Positions 36,719-46,117 of a stretch of 64,000 nt of DNA are shown in pieces. Below the pieces are notes generated by a model. That model was not told the origin of the DNA, ran no database searches, and worked only from the letters and a program-made list of their open reading frames with translations. Numbering within the stretch: position 1 is the stretch's first letter; each line of letters starts with the position of its first letter. Made by a program: the position numbers and the translations under genes. The stretch comes from Methylomarinum sp965277025 (GTDB lineage: Bacteria > Pseudomonadota > Gammaproteobacteria > Methylococcales > Methylomonadaceae): positions 992,001 through 1,056,000 of the forward strand of contig OZ255706.1 in assembly GCA_965277025.1 (NCBI GenBank). Direction: 5' to 3'.

Positions 36719-36865
36719 CTGAACAAATCATCCGTGATTTGTCAGCTGACGCAAAGTAGACATGCGATTTCCACTTTGCTTATAAAATCAACAGCTTGGC
36801 GTTATTGGTTTTGATGCCACCTCCCTGTGTCATGGGACTCGCGAATAAATCAGCACGTCCCTAAG
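36719..36865. repeat. MITE-like element, copy 3
   Basis: Starts CTGAACAAATCATCC, lacking the outermost bases of the left TIR. It continues with the three hairpins in degenerate form and ends near CAGCACGTCCCTAAG, a worn right TIR. It is the most diverged of the three copies, so the family is old here. It fills the gap between the IS1111-type element and the kinase gene. Confidence 0.6.
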
Positions 36866-36875
36866 CAAAGCTGGG

Positions 36876-37808
36876 TTAAAAAGATGATCCAAAATTTTCC
36901 TGATAGCGCTGTTTGAATTCGTCCAATGTAAAGCTATGATTTTGCGTACCTTCATGTTCAATTTTTATTGCCCCCAACAAAGAAGCGATACGCCCGGTTG
37001 TCGCCCAGTCATATTCATTCAGCAATCCGTACAACAACCCGGCGCGATAAGCATCGCCACAGCCGGTTGGGTCTTTAATCGCCTTGACCTGGGCATTGGG
37101 AATATCGATTTTCTCTCCCTGGCTGTAAATAACCGACCCCTTGCCGCCCAACGTGATGATCAGGGCATCCACTTGTTCCGCCAGTTGTTCAAGGCTCAAC
37201 CCCGTCCTTTCCATCATCAATTCAGACTCGTAATCATTGAAGGTGGCATAACTGGCCAAACCCATCAATTCCATCAGTTCCTCTCCATCAAACATTGGCA
37301 TACCCTGGCCTGGATCGAAAATAAACGGAATATTCTGTTCGGAAAATTGTCGTGCATGTTCCTGCATGCCCAGTTTTCCATCGGGAGAGACGATACCGAT
37401 CTCGATACCGGCATCTTCGGGCACTCGATTGATATGGGCTTCGTTCATGGCGCCCGGATGAAAGGCGGTAATCTGGTTATCATCTTCATCGGTCGTGATA
37501 TAGGCCTGGCCGGTGTAATGATCATCCAGCATCTGAATAAATTCCTGCGAGATACCATGTTGACTGAGCCATTGCGCGTAGGGTTCGAAATCATGCCCTA
37601 CTGTCGCCATAATCAGTGGTTCTTCGCCCAGCAATTTGAGGTTATAGGCAATATTACCCGCACAGCCGCCATATTCACGCCGTAAATGCGGCACCAGAAA
37701 GGAGACATTCAACATATGTACCTTATCCGGCAAAATATGATGTTTGAATTTGTCATGGAAAACCATAATGGTGTCGTAAGCCATGGATCCTGAAATCAGA
37801 GCGCTCAT
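36876..37808 (-). CDS. PfkB-family carbohydrate/nucleoside kinase (adenosine-kinase-like)
   Basis: The 310-residue ribokinase-fold protein has GSMAYDTIMVF at the N-terminus, HLRREYGGCAGNIAYNLKLLG as the first PfkB signature, and DPTGCGDAYRAGLLYGLL as the second, with the catalytic Asp in GCGD. The pattern GSIAxD, lid with HMLNVSF, and FHPGAMNEA resembles bacterial adenosine kinases. Substrate is therefore probably adenosine, with other sugars possible. It stands alone on the minus strand, last of a cluster with dgkA, gcvH and thrB but separated from dgkA by about 190 bp. Confidence 0.8.
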   Translation of the reverse strand: MSALISGSMAYDTIMVFHDKFKHHILPDKVHMLNVSFLVPHLRREYGGCAGNIAYNLKLLGEEPLIMATVGHDFEPYAQWLSQHGISQEFIQMLDDHYTGQAYITTDEDDNQITAFHPGAMNEAHINRVPEDAGIEIGIVSPDGKLGMQEHARQFSEQNIPFIFDPGQGMPMFDGEELMELMGLASYATFNDYESELMMERTGLSLEQLAEQVDALIITLGGKGSVIYSQGEKIDIPNAQVKAIKDPTGCGDAYRAGLLYGLLNEYDWATTGRIASLLGAIKIEHEGTQNHSFTLDEFKQRYQENFGSSF

Positions 37809-37871
37809 GTGTTCCTCTTAAATATTAAAATGAAAATGACTAACAGTTGGGGGCTCGGAGGACCATCACGT

Positions 37872-37952
37872 CCATTAAGTTAAAATGTAGAGTAGATAGC
37901 GAAACCCACCGTTTACAACTATTTTTTGATTTAAACAGGCTTAACTTAATGG
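37872..37952. repeat. Small element with 12-bp inverted ends
   Basis: CCATTAAGTTAA at 37872-37883 is exactly complementary to TTAACTTAATGG at 37941-37952, with 57 bp between. No direct repeat flanks it. It could be a tiny MITE, or a hairpin in the 3' region of dgkA transcripts. No coding content is seen between 37809 and 37995. Confidence 0.45.
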
Positions 37953-37995
37953 CAGTGCCAGCAGACCGTGGAAACCTGATATTGCACAAGCAATA

Positions 37996-38361
37996 TCAGT
38001 TAACAACCAGAACCACTAGCCAGACAATAGCCGTCCAGACCAGGGTTAAAAAAACGGCGGCAGAACCAATATCCTTGGCCCGGCCGGATAATTCATGTTG
38101 TTCCGCGCCAATCCGATCAACGACCGCTTCGATGGCGGAATTTAGCAATTCGGCCAGTAATACCAGCACCAGACAACCGATGAGAATGATTTTTTCAAAA
38201 GCATCGTCACCCCACCACAACGCGGCGGGTATCATCACCAGTGTCAGCAGAACTTCCTGGCGGAAGGCTTCTTCATTTCGCCAGGTGGCTTTAAACCCCG
38301 CCATGGAATAAAAAAAAGCGTTGTAAATTCTGACCAGGCCCTTATTATCCTGTTGCGCCAT
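37996..38361 (-). CDS. dgkA: Diacylglycerol kinase
   Basis: The 121-residue protein has three membrane segments and the DgkA signature: NAFFYSMAGFKATWRNEEAFRQEV, then LLAELLNSAIEAVVDRIG with the catalytic Glu, and KDIGSAAVFLTLV. It phosphorylates diacylglycerol in the inner membrane for phospholipid recycling. The start MAQQDNKGLVRIYN at 38361 is chosen over an upstream ATG at 38400 because it lies just after the gcvH stop and fits the family length. It is coupled to gcvH. Confidence 0.9.
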   Translation of the reverse strand: MAQQDNKGLVRIYNAFFYSMAGFKATWRNEEAFRQEVLLTLVMIPAALWWGDDAFEKIILIGCLVLVLLAELLNSAIEAVVDRIGAEQHELSGRAKDIGSAAVFLTLVWTAIVWLVVLVVN

Positions 38362-38365
38362 CGCC

Positions 38366-38749
38366 TCAGTCCTCGATAAGCCGAAGATAGCCATCGGCAT
38401 TCAGCAAATTATCCAGTTCGGCAATATTGTCCAGCTTGATGGCGAACATCCAGGCCGAATACGGTTCTTCATTGACCAGTTCCGGCTCGTCTTCCAGGGT
38501 TTCGTTTATTTCAACGATGGTTCCGGACACCGGGGCAAACAAATCCGATGCGGTTTTAACCGATTCGACGGTGGCGCATTGTTCGCCTTGTTTTACGTTG
38601 CGTCCAACTTCCGGTAGGGTGATATAAACCAAATCGCCCAGTTCGGACTGGGCAAAATCGGTGATGCCGACACGGACAATATTATCGTCTTCCAGTTTCG
38701 ACCACTCATGGGTCTTGGCGTAATGTAATTCAGCGGGTAATTCTGTCAT
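38366..38749 (-). CDS. gcvH: Glycine cleavage system H protein
   Basis: The 127-residue lipoyl carrier has ELHYAKTHEWSKLEDDNIVRVGITDFAQSELGD, CATVESVKTASDLFAPVSG (Lys of ESVK is the lipoylation site) and NEEPYSAWMFAIKL. It shuttles the aminomethyl group between the P, T and L proteins, none of which are in the window. It overlaps the thrB stop by 20 bp, and dgkA begins 4 bp after it. Confidence 0.95.
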   Translation of the reverse strand: MTELPAELHYAKTHEWSKLEDDNIVRVGITDFAQSELGDLVYITLPEVGRNVKQGEQCATVESVKTASDLFAPVSGTIVEINETLEDEPELVNEEPYSAWMFAIKLDNIAELDNLLNADGYLRLIED

Positions 38750-39713
38750 GGTTTTTCAGGTTTTTTACCAGGTTAAATGAGTCCAAAGGTTGCGTTTTGG
38801 CTATATGATATTCCAGTAAGCGCCGAAAGGCATCCGGATCTTTATTTTGTGTTATTTCGCCTTCGCGGGGATTAAGCTGATGATAGCGCCTGGACAACCA
38901 GAATCTGAGCGCCGCAAAACGGCAATAAACCGGCCACAGCCCTTTCTCTTGCCGGGTCAACGGCCGGACGGATTGATAGCCTGCAAGCAGCGCTTGCATT
39001 CGTTCTGACTGCCATTCGCCTTGCTCTACACACCAGTCATTGCAGGCGATAGCTAAATCCAGAATAAAAACATCCTGGCAAGCGGTGTAAAAATCCAGTA
39101 CGGCTGTTAATTTCCCGCGATAAAACAACACATTGTCCCGAAACAAATCGGCATGAACAACGCCTTTAGGCAGCCCCGCTTGCTGACAAGCCGACTGATA
39201 AGCCAGCTCCGTCTCAATCAACTGTTGCTGCTGGCTGGAAAAACCAGTTTGTATGTGTCGATAAAGTTGACGGCAGCCTGCAAGATTACGATTATTGTGT
39301 CGGCTGTAATTCAGCTCTGGACCAAGCTGGTGCAACACAGCCAGTTGTTTACCTACTGAACGACAATGCTGGACAGTTGGGCTGCTAATGGATGCGCCGG
39401 GCAAACAATAAAATAAGGCCGCTGGCTTGTCTTTGATTTTGCCTAACACTTCCCCGTTATTGCCACTGATCGCCAAAGGGGCAGGAAAGCCTCTATCATG
39501 TAAATGCCGCATCATGGCAATGACCGAAACAACCTCATCCTCGGCCAGGCTTTCGTAAAGGGTTAATATGTAATGGCCCTTGCTGGTTTCCAGCCGGTAA
39601 TTACTGTTTTCAATGCCATCTTCTATACCCGAACAGTTCAGTAACGCGCCGATATTATAGTTTTGCAGAAATAGCGCCACATCTTGCTGCGAAACAATAG
39701 TATAAACGGACAC
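38730..39713 (-). CDS. thrB: Homoserine kinase (APH-fold type)
   Basis: The 327-residue protein has the aminoglycoside-phosphotransferase-like fold used by many proteobacterial homoserine kinases: GIEDGIENSNYRLET near the N-terminus, ALFYCLPG, the catalytic loop GVVHADLFRDNVLF, and LTAVLDFYTACQDVFILDLAIACNDWC. It phosphorylates homoserine in threonine biosynthesis. It is the second gene of a DUF2782-thrB-gcvH-dgkA run on the minus strand; the order is common in gammaproteobacteria. Confidence 0.88.
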   Translation of the reverse strand: MSVYTIVSQQDVALFLQNYNIGALLNCSGIEDGIENSNYRLETSKGHYILTLYESLAEDEVVSVIAMMRHLHDRGFPAPLAISGNNGEVLGKIKDKPAALFYCLPGASISSPTVQHCRSVGKQLAVLHQLGPELNYSRHNNRNLAGCRQLYRHIQTGFSSQQQQLIETELAYQSACQQAGLPKGVVHADLFRDNVLFYRGKLTAVLDFYTACQDVFILDLAIACNDWCVEQGEWQSERMQALLAGYQSVRPLTRQEKGLWPVYCRFAALRFWLSRRYHQLNPREGEITQNKDPDAFRRLLEYHIAKTQPLDSFNLVKNLKNHDRITR

Positions 39714-39719
39714 GAAGCG

Positions 39720-40046
39720 TTAATCCCACTCCAGCAATTTCCACTGATTGATATACAGCCCATCATCCAGATCGGAGCGTCTGACATCCAGATTGCCATC
39801 ACCATCGGTATCGATCAGATAATAAGGTGGGCCAATATCCGGCTTGACCCTGATCATATAAAGTTGACCATTGATGCGATATTCTTCAATAGTTTTTTTG
39901 CCTTTGCGAATAATAGTGATGTCCGGCTCCATCTCCTGGTCGGATTGAACAGGCAGCGGCAATTCCGGCGGTTCCGGAACAGCAGCTTCCTGTTCCGCCC
40001 AGCTAAATACTGGCCAGACAGCCAGAATAAGAATTAAACGATTCAT
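39720..40046 (-). CDS. DUF2782-family exported protein
   Basis: The 108-residue protein starts MNRLILILAVWPVFSWAEQE, a signal peptide with likely cleavage after WA. The mature part, PDITIIRKGKKTIEEYRINGQLYMIRVKPDIGPPYYLIDTDGDGNLD, matches the DUF2782 pattern found next to thrB or polA in gammaproteobacteria. The start at 40046 is preferred over the 40154 ATG because only it gives a signal peptide. Function unknown; probably periplasmic. Confidence 0.82.
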   Translation of the reverse strand: MNRLILILAVWPVFSWAEQEAAVPEPPELPLPVQSDQEMEPDITIIRKGKKTIEEYRINGQLYMIRVKPDIGPPYYLIDTDGDGNLDVRRSDLDDGLYINQWKLLEWD

Positions 40047-40168
40047 AGAATACTCAGCTTCGATTTGCAATAATGCCATATTACTCCATTTCAACCGATA
40101 TACCAGTATTTGACCGTCAATATGGCTATAATTCAGACAGCTAAAAACATCCACTTACAGACAACCCC

Positions 40169-40663
40169 ATGAATATCTTCTCAGAGCCTTATCGCCGTTA
40201 CAAAATCTGGTTCAGCCGCCTGGCCCTGGCCTTAATCATCTACAGTTTACTGGGCTTCCTGCTGATTCCCTGGCTGATAAAATCGCAAACACCCGATTTG
40301 ATCAAAGACTCTTTGAATCGCCAAGCCAGTTTACAGCAGGCATCATTCAATCCGTTCACCCTGGAATTGAATCTGGACGGGTTTAAATTGCTGGAGTCCG
40401 ATAACAAAACCCCTTTCGTCAGTTTTAAACATTTGTATCTAAACTACGGCCTCTGGCAAACAATCAAACACTTAGGCATTGGCATTCAAGCGATTCATCT
40501 GGATGGTTTTTACGCGCACCTGGCTAAAAAAAGTCCGCACAATTTAACTTTTCTGACCTGATTTCCGAGCCTGAACCTCAACATGAACATGAAAGCAGCC
40601 CGCCCACATTATGGCTTGGTGATTTACAAATCACTGAAGGTCGGTTTTTACTCGAAGACCATA
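40169..40663 (+). pseudogene. DUF748-family (AsmA-like) protein, frameshifted and cut by IS630
   Basis: The N-terminus (YKIWFSRLALALIIYSLLGFLLIPWLIKS, one membrane anchor) followed by LNRQASLQQASFNPFTLELNLDGFKL and LYLNYGLWQTI is that of DUF748 envelope proteins, normally around 1000 residues or more. Near 40550 a one-base shift gives an early stop at 40561. The true continuation, DLISEPEPQHEH and WLGDLQITEGRFLLEDHS, runs in another frame until an IS630 element inserts at a TA at 40662-40663. Everything after about residue 165 is missing here. Confidence 0.78.
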
Positions 40664-40713
40664 GTGCACATAAGCGAAAACACCAATGCTATTTATGAGG
40701 AATATATTGTAAT

Positions 40714-41253
40714 ATGCTGAATAATACTATATTAAATTCAGCAGGTGATATCATGCCACGTCTAACAGCAGCCCCAATCAGTTTAACAGAAGAACAACGC
40801 ACGTTATTGCAAGGCACAGTGCGTAAACATACAAGTCCTCAGAATTTGGTGACACGTTGCCGTATTATATTGTTGGCAGATGAGGGCATCAGTGTACATG
40901 AAACCATGCGCCAGTTAAAAATTGGACGGACAACTGTTCAAAATTGGCGAAAACGCCGGTTACAGAACAGTGAGCAAGAAAACCCTTTAGCCCGGCTTCA
41001 AGATGCACCGCGAAGCGGTGCGCCTGCTATCTATACGGCGGAGCAAATTTGCAGCATTATCGCGATAGCCTGCGAACGCCCAGAGGATAGTCAACGCCCG
41101 ATCACTCATTGGACGCAACAAGAAATAGCCGATGAAGCGATAAAACGGGGCATTGTTGATTATATTTCACAGCGCTCTGTTGGGCGCTTTTTAAAAAGAA
41201 GCGGACCTGCAACCCCACCGGATGAAAGGCTGGTTGACGGCAAAAAAAGATGA
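40714..41253 (+). CDS. IS630-family transposase, N-terminal HTH frame (copy 1)
   Basis: The 179-residue frame carries paired helix-turn-helix regions (ADEGISVHETMRQLKIGRTTVQNWRKRRLQ and WTQQEIADEAIKRG). It ends VDGKKR just after a run of seven A's (GGCAAAAAAAGATGA), the slippery site for a -1 shift into the DDE frame. The predicted family start may be at the internal MPRLTAAPISL. Confidence 0.85.
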   Translation: MLNNTILNSAGDIMPRLTAAPISLTEEQRTLLQGTVRKHTSPQNLVTRCRIILLADEGISVHETMRQLKIGRTTVQNWRKRRLQNSEQENPLARLQDAPRSGAPAIYTAEQICSIIAIACERPEDSQRPITHWTQQEIADEAIKRGIVDYISQRSVGRFLKRSGPATPPDERLVDGKKR

Positions 41254-41688
41254 ATACTTCGACGAGAGGTGTCAAGATGTTTGCGAAACCTGCCAACGGG
41301 CTTTGGAGCGGGAAGAGCAAGGCATCAAAACGATTTCGATTGATGAAATGACAGGGATTCAAGCTTTAGAGCGAGCAGCGCAGATATTGCCGATGAAGAA
41401 AGGAAAAATTGAGCGACAAGAATTTGAATATATTCGACATGGTACCCAGACCTTGATTGCAGGTTTTGATGTGGCCACGGGTGAAGTAATGGGAAGTATA
41501 GGAGAAACTCGAACAGAGCAAGATTTTGCCGAGTTTTTGAACCTGCTTTTTCATCAACAACCCAAACAAACCCATTGGCATTTAGTCATGGATAATCTCA
41601 ATACACATTGTTCAGAATCGGTGGTTCGATTAATTGCCGAAAAAATTTCGTATTCAGGAGAATTAGGGGTTAAAGGAAAAGAGGGTAT
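41222..41688 (+). pseudogene. IS630-family transposase, DDE frame, truncated (copy 1)
   Basis: The DDE_3 domain starts LTAKKDEYFDERCQDVCET, then TISIDEMTG (first Asp) and WHLVMDNLNTHCSE (second Asp). It is cut before the HCSWLNQIEIWF segment that holds the catalytic Glu, so it is inactive. Confidence 0.85.
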
Positions 41689-42832
41689 CTCTGTACATGA
41701 CAAAAATTAACTTATGACAAATGAGTCTCATGTATTCCAGTGACAAAAGGTATGGGTTGCAAAAGAGCAATCACTTTTCTAATCATCCTTTTTGATTGAG
41801 ATAAGACATTAAACAACGTTGAGCGGATACAATCTAATCCATATCGAAACAGGCTTTGCGCGAGCCGCTGATGTGTTTTGGTTTTTATTGGTAACTCGCA
41901 ATCATGTTTCCATTCGCCTGCTTTATGTGACCAACAGAAAGCAATAACGGGAAGTACTAACAATTTTTTGATCCGAAGATAACCGACTACACGCGTTTCC
42001 TCAAGTTTGAATCCCCGTCCTTTTAAACCGCCGAAAAGCGTTTCGATTTCCCAACGCAAGCCATAAATTTTAATCGCATCAGGGTTCAAATGCTGACAGA
42101 CGATGATTAATAACTCACCATCACTCAGCCGTAACCCACTGAGATAAATTGAACAATTTCCCAAATAGCGCGCTGTTGAGAGGTGTCGTGTGCTACCCGG
42201 CTTAAGCCCATAAAACAAACGCTCTACGCGTATTCGCTGGCCTTGGGCATTGGTTGTCCAGGCGTTGTTGCGAATACGGATATAAAAGGGAATCTCTTGC
42301 TCAAACAACCAGCCCATCCATTCGTCTCCAATAAACTCCCGATCAGCCAAAAGACCTTTGATGTGATGTCGGCCAAACTGCGCAATAAAGCGTTTCATCA
42401 GCGCTATACGTTCCTTCGTATTAGAGTTGCCCCGCTTGTTTAAAGGCAACCAATACACCGGAATGGCGGCACCCCGATAAACCACGGCAAGCACCAGCAG
42501 ATTAATATTGGTTTTACCCCACTTCCAATTCGTCCTGTCTAACGTCAGATAGTAATCCTGATCAGTGAAACCAAACAGTTTCATGATGAAATGAGCGACT
42601 TCATTGTAATCCAGCCAATGGTCACTGAAAAATCGTTGCATCCGTCGATATCGTGAGGAAATTTTTGCCCGACGGGGAAAGAATACGGCGAGCTGGGCCA
42701 GATTGACCGTGCTAACTGCCATCAAAGCAATTAACATACCCACAAAACAAACGATTCTTGCCTTGTTCCATTGAAAGTGCTCAGTTAATATGACGGTCAG
42801 CTCGTTGATTTGTAATGTCCCGTTATTCATAT
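41689..42832 (-). mobile_element. IS4-family element, copy 4 (5' leader lost)
   Basis: One CTCTGTACATGAC end is present at 41689, next to IS630 copy 1. The other end stops at 42832, two bases beyond the transposase ATG, where the IS701-like element begins. The 78-bp leader and terminal repeat are missing, so this copy cannot move alone. Confidence 0.87.
41712..42830 (-). CDS. IS4-family transposase (copy 4)
   Basis: The 372-residue coding region is complete from MNNGTLQ (42830) to the stop, with all three catalytic residues. The usual promoter/leader is gone. The frame is extended seven codons upstream into the IS701-like end, so expression could come from outside. Confidence 0.88.
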   Translation of the reverse strand: MNNGTLQINELTVILTEHFQWNKARIVCFVGMLIALMAVSTVNLAQLAVFFPRRAKISSRYRRMQRFFSDHWLDYNEVAHFIMKLFGFTDQDYYLTLDRTNWKWGKTNINLLVLAVVYRGAAIPVYWLPLNKRGNSNTKERIALMKRFIAQFGRHHIKGLLADREFIGDEWMGWLFEQEIPFYIRIRNNAWTTNAQGQRIRVERLFYGLKPGSTRHLSTARYLGNCSIYLSGLRLSDGELLIIVCQHLNPDAIKIYGLRWEIETLFGGLKGRGFKLEETRVVGYLRIKKLLVLPVIAFCWSHKAGEWKHDCELPIKTKTHQRLAQSLFRYGLDCIRSTLFNVLSQSKRMIRKVIALLQPIPFVTGIHETHLS

Positions 42833-43437
42833 AGAAGTTACGCATTGACAACAGATCGAAATTTTGGGTTTAAATGATTCATATTTGGCATAAAGGTGTC
42901 GATAAACGAAGCCATAACATCGTTGAATAAATTCCGCTGTACGCTATAGCAATTATTAATCACGTCTGCAAAGCTCAATTTTTGTAATTGAACAAAGCCA
43001 CAAATTGCAGAAAAAATATGATTATTTATTGCTCTTTTATTGCGAACCTGGAACCGCTCAATATTACACACCTGCTTTATTGCCCGATGATATTGCTCAA
43101 TCTGCCAATGCCTGTCATGTTGTTCGGTAAATGCTTTCTTGTCAAAAACAGCGGTTTTTTCTTCATCAGGTAGTGAACTTATGTAATGGCGAACTTGTTC
43201 TTTCAAGGTCGTCCGAAATAATTTCACATACCCAAAATTTTTGAGCCAAACCATTAAGCCGTCTTCCGGGATTTCTAATTGCCTGACTTGAACCCATGAA
43301 CCTTTTTCAACAGAGACTAATCGATTACCTTCCACTGCAAAGAATAATCCTGTCTGATGATTTCTTATCAATTTAAGATTATCCACGCAACTGTACCAGC
43401 TATCTCCTGTTACAAAACCAGGTTCTAGTCCCCAAGC

Positions 43438-45005
43438 TAACGATCATCGCAAGAATTGCCACCCCGCATGATGAAATGTTGTAGAGTTCCTTGTGGAAGA
43501 TGGCGGTTAAAGACTGCGCTTTACTTTGAAGCCTTAGAGCCCGACTGCTAACGTAGCCTGCCATGGATGACTCGAACCCCGGATTGCTTCTTTAAGAGCG
43601 AATGTTAAAAGGGCCGTTGACGATTTACATCGCCCTCAGGCAGATCATCCAGGCAACCGCCACCTTCCAGGCTCAATCATAGAGTAAAGGAGGAAAAAAT
43701 GGAACTCACTGCAATACACAAGCGAGTCATCGGGTTGGATGTTCACCAAAAGCAGATTACCGCCTGCGCCATGGTTGAACAGGCCGAGGGTGGTATTCAG
43801 ACAGAGCATCGGCAGTTTGGCGCATTCAAACGTGATCGACGTGCATTAGCCGATTGGGTGCAGTCTGTCGCACCGGATGAGGTGGTGATGGAAAGCACCG
43901 GCATCTACTGGAAAAGCCCATATGCAGCTTTGGAACATGTGGGTATTTACGCCAGGGTCGTCAATGCCCGGCATGTGAAGAATGTGCCGGGACGCAAGAC
44001 GGACATCGGCGACGCGCAATGGCTGGCGATGCTTTCCCGTGCCGGACTGCTGCGCGGTTCATTCGTGCCACCGGAAAAGATGCGGCAGTTACGCCTGATT
44101 TCACGTCAACGACAGAAGTTGGTGTCGATGCTGTCTGCTGAGAAGAACAGACTGCACAAGGTATTAACCGACGGCGGCATCCGGCTTGGCGTGGTGGTCA
44201 GCGATGTACATGGGCAATCCGCGCGCGCCATGGTTAACGCGCTGATTGAAGGACAGCCTGCGCATGATGTGTTGAAGCTGGCCAGCAATCGTCTCAAAGC
44301 GCCGCGCGCCGATATACTGGAGGCGCTGCAAGGTGAGTTGAGCGAGCACCATCGCTTCGTACTGAATGAACTGATGCAGCATATTCAGGATTTGGAAGCA
44401 CGCATAGCCAGATTCGATGCACAACTGCTGGCCGGACTGGAGAAGGAGAAAACGGTTTTGCAATTGCTCCAGACTATTCCCGGTGTTGATTTGATTGGAG
44501 CAGCCATGCTACTTGTTGAGATCGGAACGGATATGACTGTCTTTGGCAGTGCGGATCGGCTGGCGTCATGGGTGGGCATATGCCCCGGCAACAACGAGTC
44601 TGCCGGCAAACGCAAATCAGGACGAACGCGAAAAGGAAACCCATATGTGCGTCGCCTGCTTTGCGAATGCGCCCATGCCGCCAGCCGAACCCGATCGGTT
44701 TTCCAGGCAAAATATACATCACTGGCGATTAGGCGAGGTCACCAACGCGCCATCATTGCGCTGGCTCACAAACTTTTGCGGACATGTTACTTCATGATTA
44801 GTCGCGGCGAGTATTTCCGGGATTCGACCATCGACTACGAAGAAATGGCTGTCAAACGCAATGCACCACGCTGGATCAGAGCGCTGATAAAATTCGGTTA
44901 TATAACACAACCGGGTTAAGCCAGCTTACTTCATTGAATATGGATAAGCAGCCTTTTCACGGCTGAGAACTCCTTGCGCATTCGATATGGATCATTTCAT
45001 GTTAA
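43438..45005 (+). mobile_element. IS110-family element, copy 4 (nested in IS701-like B)
   Basis: It is inserted into a leucine codon of the IS701-like transposase. The flanks plus one TAA rebuild the original sequence AAGC-TAA-TACTTCGG, so TAA is the shared core at both ends and no other duplication was made. This is the cleanest evidence in the window for the target core of this element. Confidence 0.9.
43699..44919 (+). CDS. IS110-family transposase (copy 4)
   Basis: The 406 residues are the consensus form (VMESTGIYW, KTDIGDAQW, AGKRKSGRTRKG). Only the stop context (CCGGGTTAA instead of CCGGGGTAA) differs from copies 2 and 3. It is intact with the same GGAGG leader and is a candidate active copy. 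Confidence 0.92.
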   Translation: MELTAIHKRVIGLDVHQKQITACAMVEQAEGGIQTEHRQFGAFKRDRRALADWVQSVAPDEVVMESTGIYWKSPYAALEHVGIYARVVNARHVKNVPGRKTDIGDAQWLAMLSRAGLLRGSFVPPEKMRQLRLISRQRQKLVSMLSAEKNRLHKVLTDGGIRLGVVVSDVHGQSARAMVNALIEGQPAHDVLKLASNRLKAPRADILEALQGELSEHHRFVLNELMQHIQDLEARIARFDAQLLAGLEKEKTVLQLLQTIPGVDLIGAAMLLVEIGTDMTVFGSADRLASWVGICPGNNESAGKRKSGRTRKGNPYVRRLLCECAHAASRTRSVFQAKYTSLAIRRGHQRAIIALAHKLLRTCYFMISRGEYFRDSTIDYEEMAVKRNAPRWIRALIKFGYITQPG

Positions 45006-45388
45006 TACTTCGGTCAGCATGTCTTGAAAATAGTCATTTTTTGTCTTTCCTTCCGCCTTATCGACCACCCGGAAATTCAGTGGTTGGTGTTTTCCTTGAA
45101 TGTCTGTGTAGTACAACGTGACAAGATTGATTCCCTTGACTGCTCTATGATGTTTTCCCGACCAAAAATAACTGACATATGCCATATATTGGCTATAAGG
45201 TTTATCAAGAACACTATCGTCAACACTCAAGGTTCCGCCCTTTAAATTCAGGCTTGCGCTGGCTTCATTGTATAAATCTCGCCCAGTGTAATGCTCCCGA
45301 TTTAGAAATCGATTTACGCTATCATGTGATATTGACATGACTTCTCCTAATCGTCGACAACTAGTGCAAACAAGCGTAAGTTCTCACT

Positions 45389-46117
45389 CTATTGAGTAAG
45401 TGGCTTAGCCTGATACGTCCAACGAAAAGGCTTAGCCATGGTTTCATTGAAATATTTTATGAAATCCGCTATTTTTTTGTTTAAATCCTCTTTAGATTTA
45501 AAGTTGCCGCGCCGGATTACTTTACGCATTAAAATAGAAAACCAGATCTCTATCTGATTAAGCCATGAACAATGCTTAGGGGTAAAATGAAAAACAACCG
45601 GATGGTTTGAGTTAGTCAAAAAAGCAGTACGACTTTCCATTGATTTCAAAATACCCTCTTTTCCTTTAACCCCTGATTCTCCTGAATACGAAATTTTTTC
45701 GGCAATTAATCGAACCACCGATTCTGAACAATGTGTATTGAGATTATCCATGACTAAATGCCAATGGGTTTGTTTGGGTTGTTGATGAAAAAGCAGGTTC
45801 AAAAACCCGGCAAAATCTTGCTCTGTTCGAGTTTCTCCTATACTTCCCATTACTTCACCCGTGGCCACATCAAAACCTGCAATCAAGGTCTGGGTGCCAT
45901 GTCGAATATATTCAAATTCTTGTCGTTCAACTTTTCCTTTCTTCATCGGCAATGTCTGCGCTGCTCGCTCTAAAGCTTGAATCCCTGTCATTTCATCAAT
46001 CGAAATCGTTTTGATGCCTTGCTCTTCCCGCTCCAAAGCCCGTTGGCAGGTTTCGCAAATATCTTGACACCTCTCGTCGAAGTATTCATCTTTTTTTGCC
46101 GTCAACCAGCCTTTCAT
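45389..46117 (-). CDS. IS630-family transposase, DDE frame (copy 2)
   Basis: The 242-residue frame has a complete DDE_3 core: TISIDEMTG, WHLVMDNLNTHCSE and FTPKHCSWLNQIEIWFSILMRK, with the catalytic Glu. It is expressed by a -1 slip on the A7 run near 46095 from the upstream frame. It begins 32 bp inside that frame. Confidence 0.9.
   Translation of the reverse strand: MKGWLTAKKDEYFDERCQDICETCQRALEREEQGIKTISIDEMTGIQALERAAQTLPMKKGKVERQEFEYIRHGTQTLIAGFDVATGEVMGSIGETRTEQDFAGFLNLLFHQQPKQTHWHLVMDNLNTHCSESVVRLIAEKISYSGESGVKGKEGILKSMESRTAFLTNSNHPVVFHFTPKHCSWLNQIEIWFSILMRKVIRRGNFKSKEDLNKKIADFIKYFNETMAKPFRWTYQAKPLTQ

Larger units (their letters stand above)
40664..41688 (+). mobile_element. IS630-family element, copy 1 (3' end lost)
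   Basis: The left end GTGCACATAAGCG follows a TA target in the DUF748 gene. The right end is replaced at 41689 by IS4 copy 4. Compared with the complete copy at 45364-46675, about the last 290 bp are missing. Confidence 0.85.
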
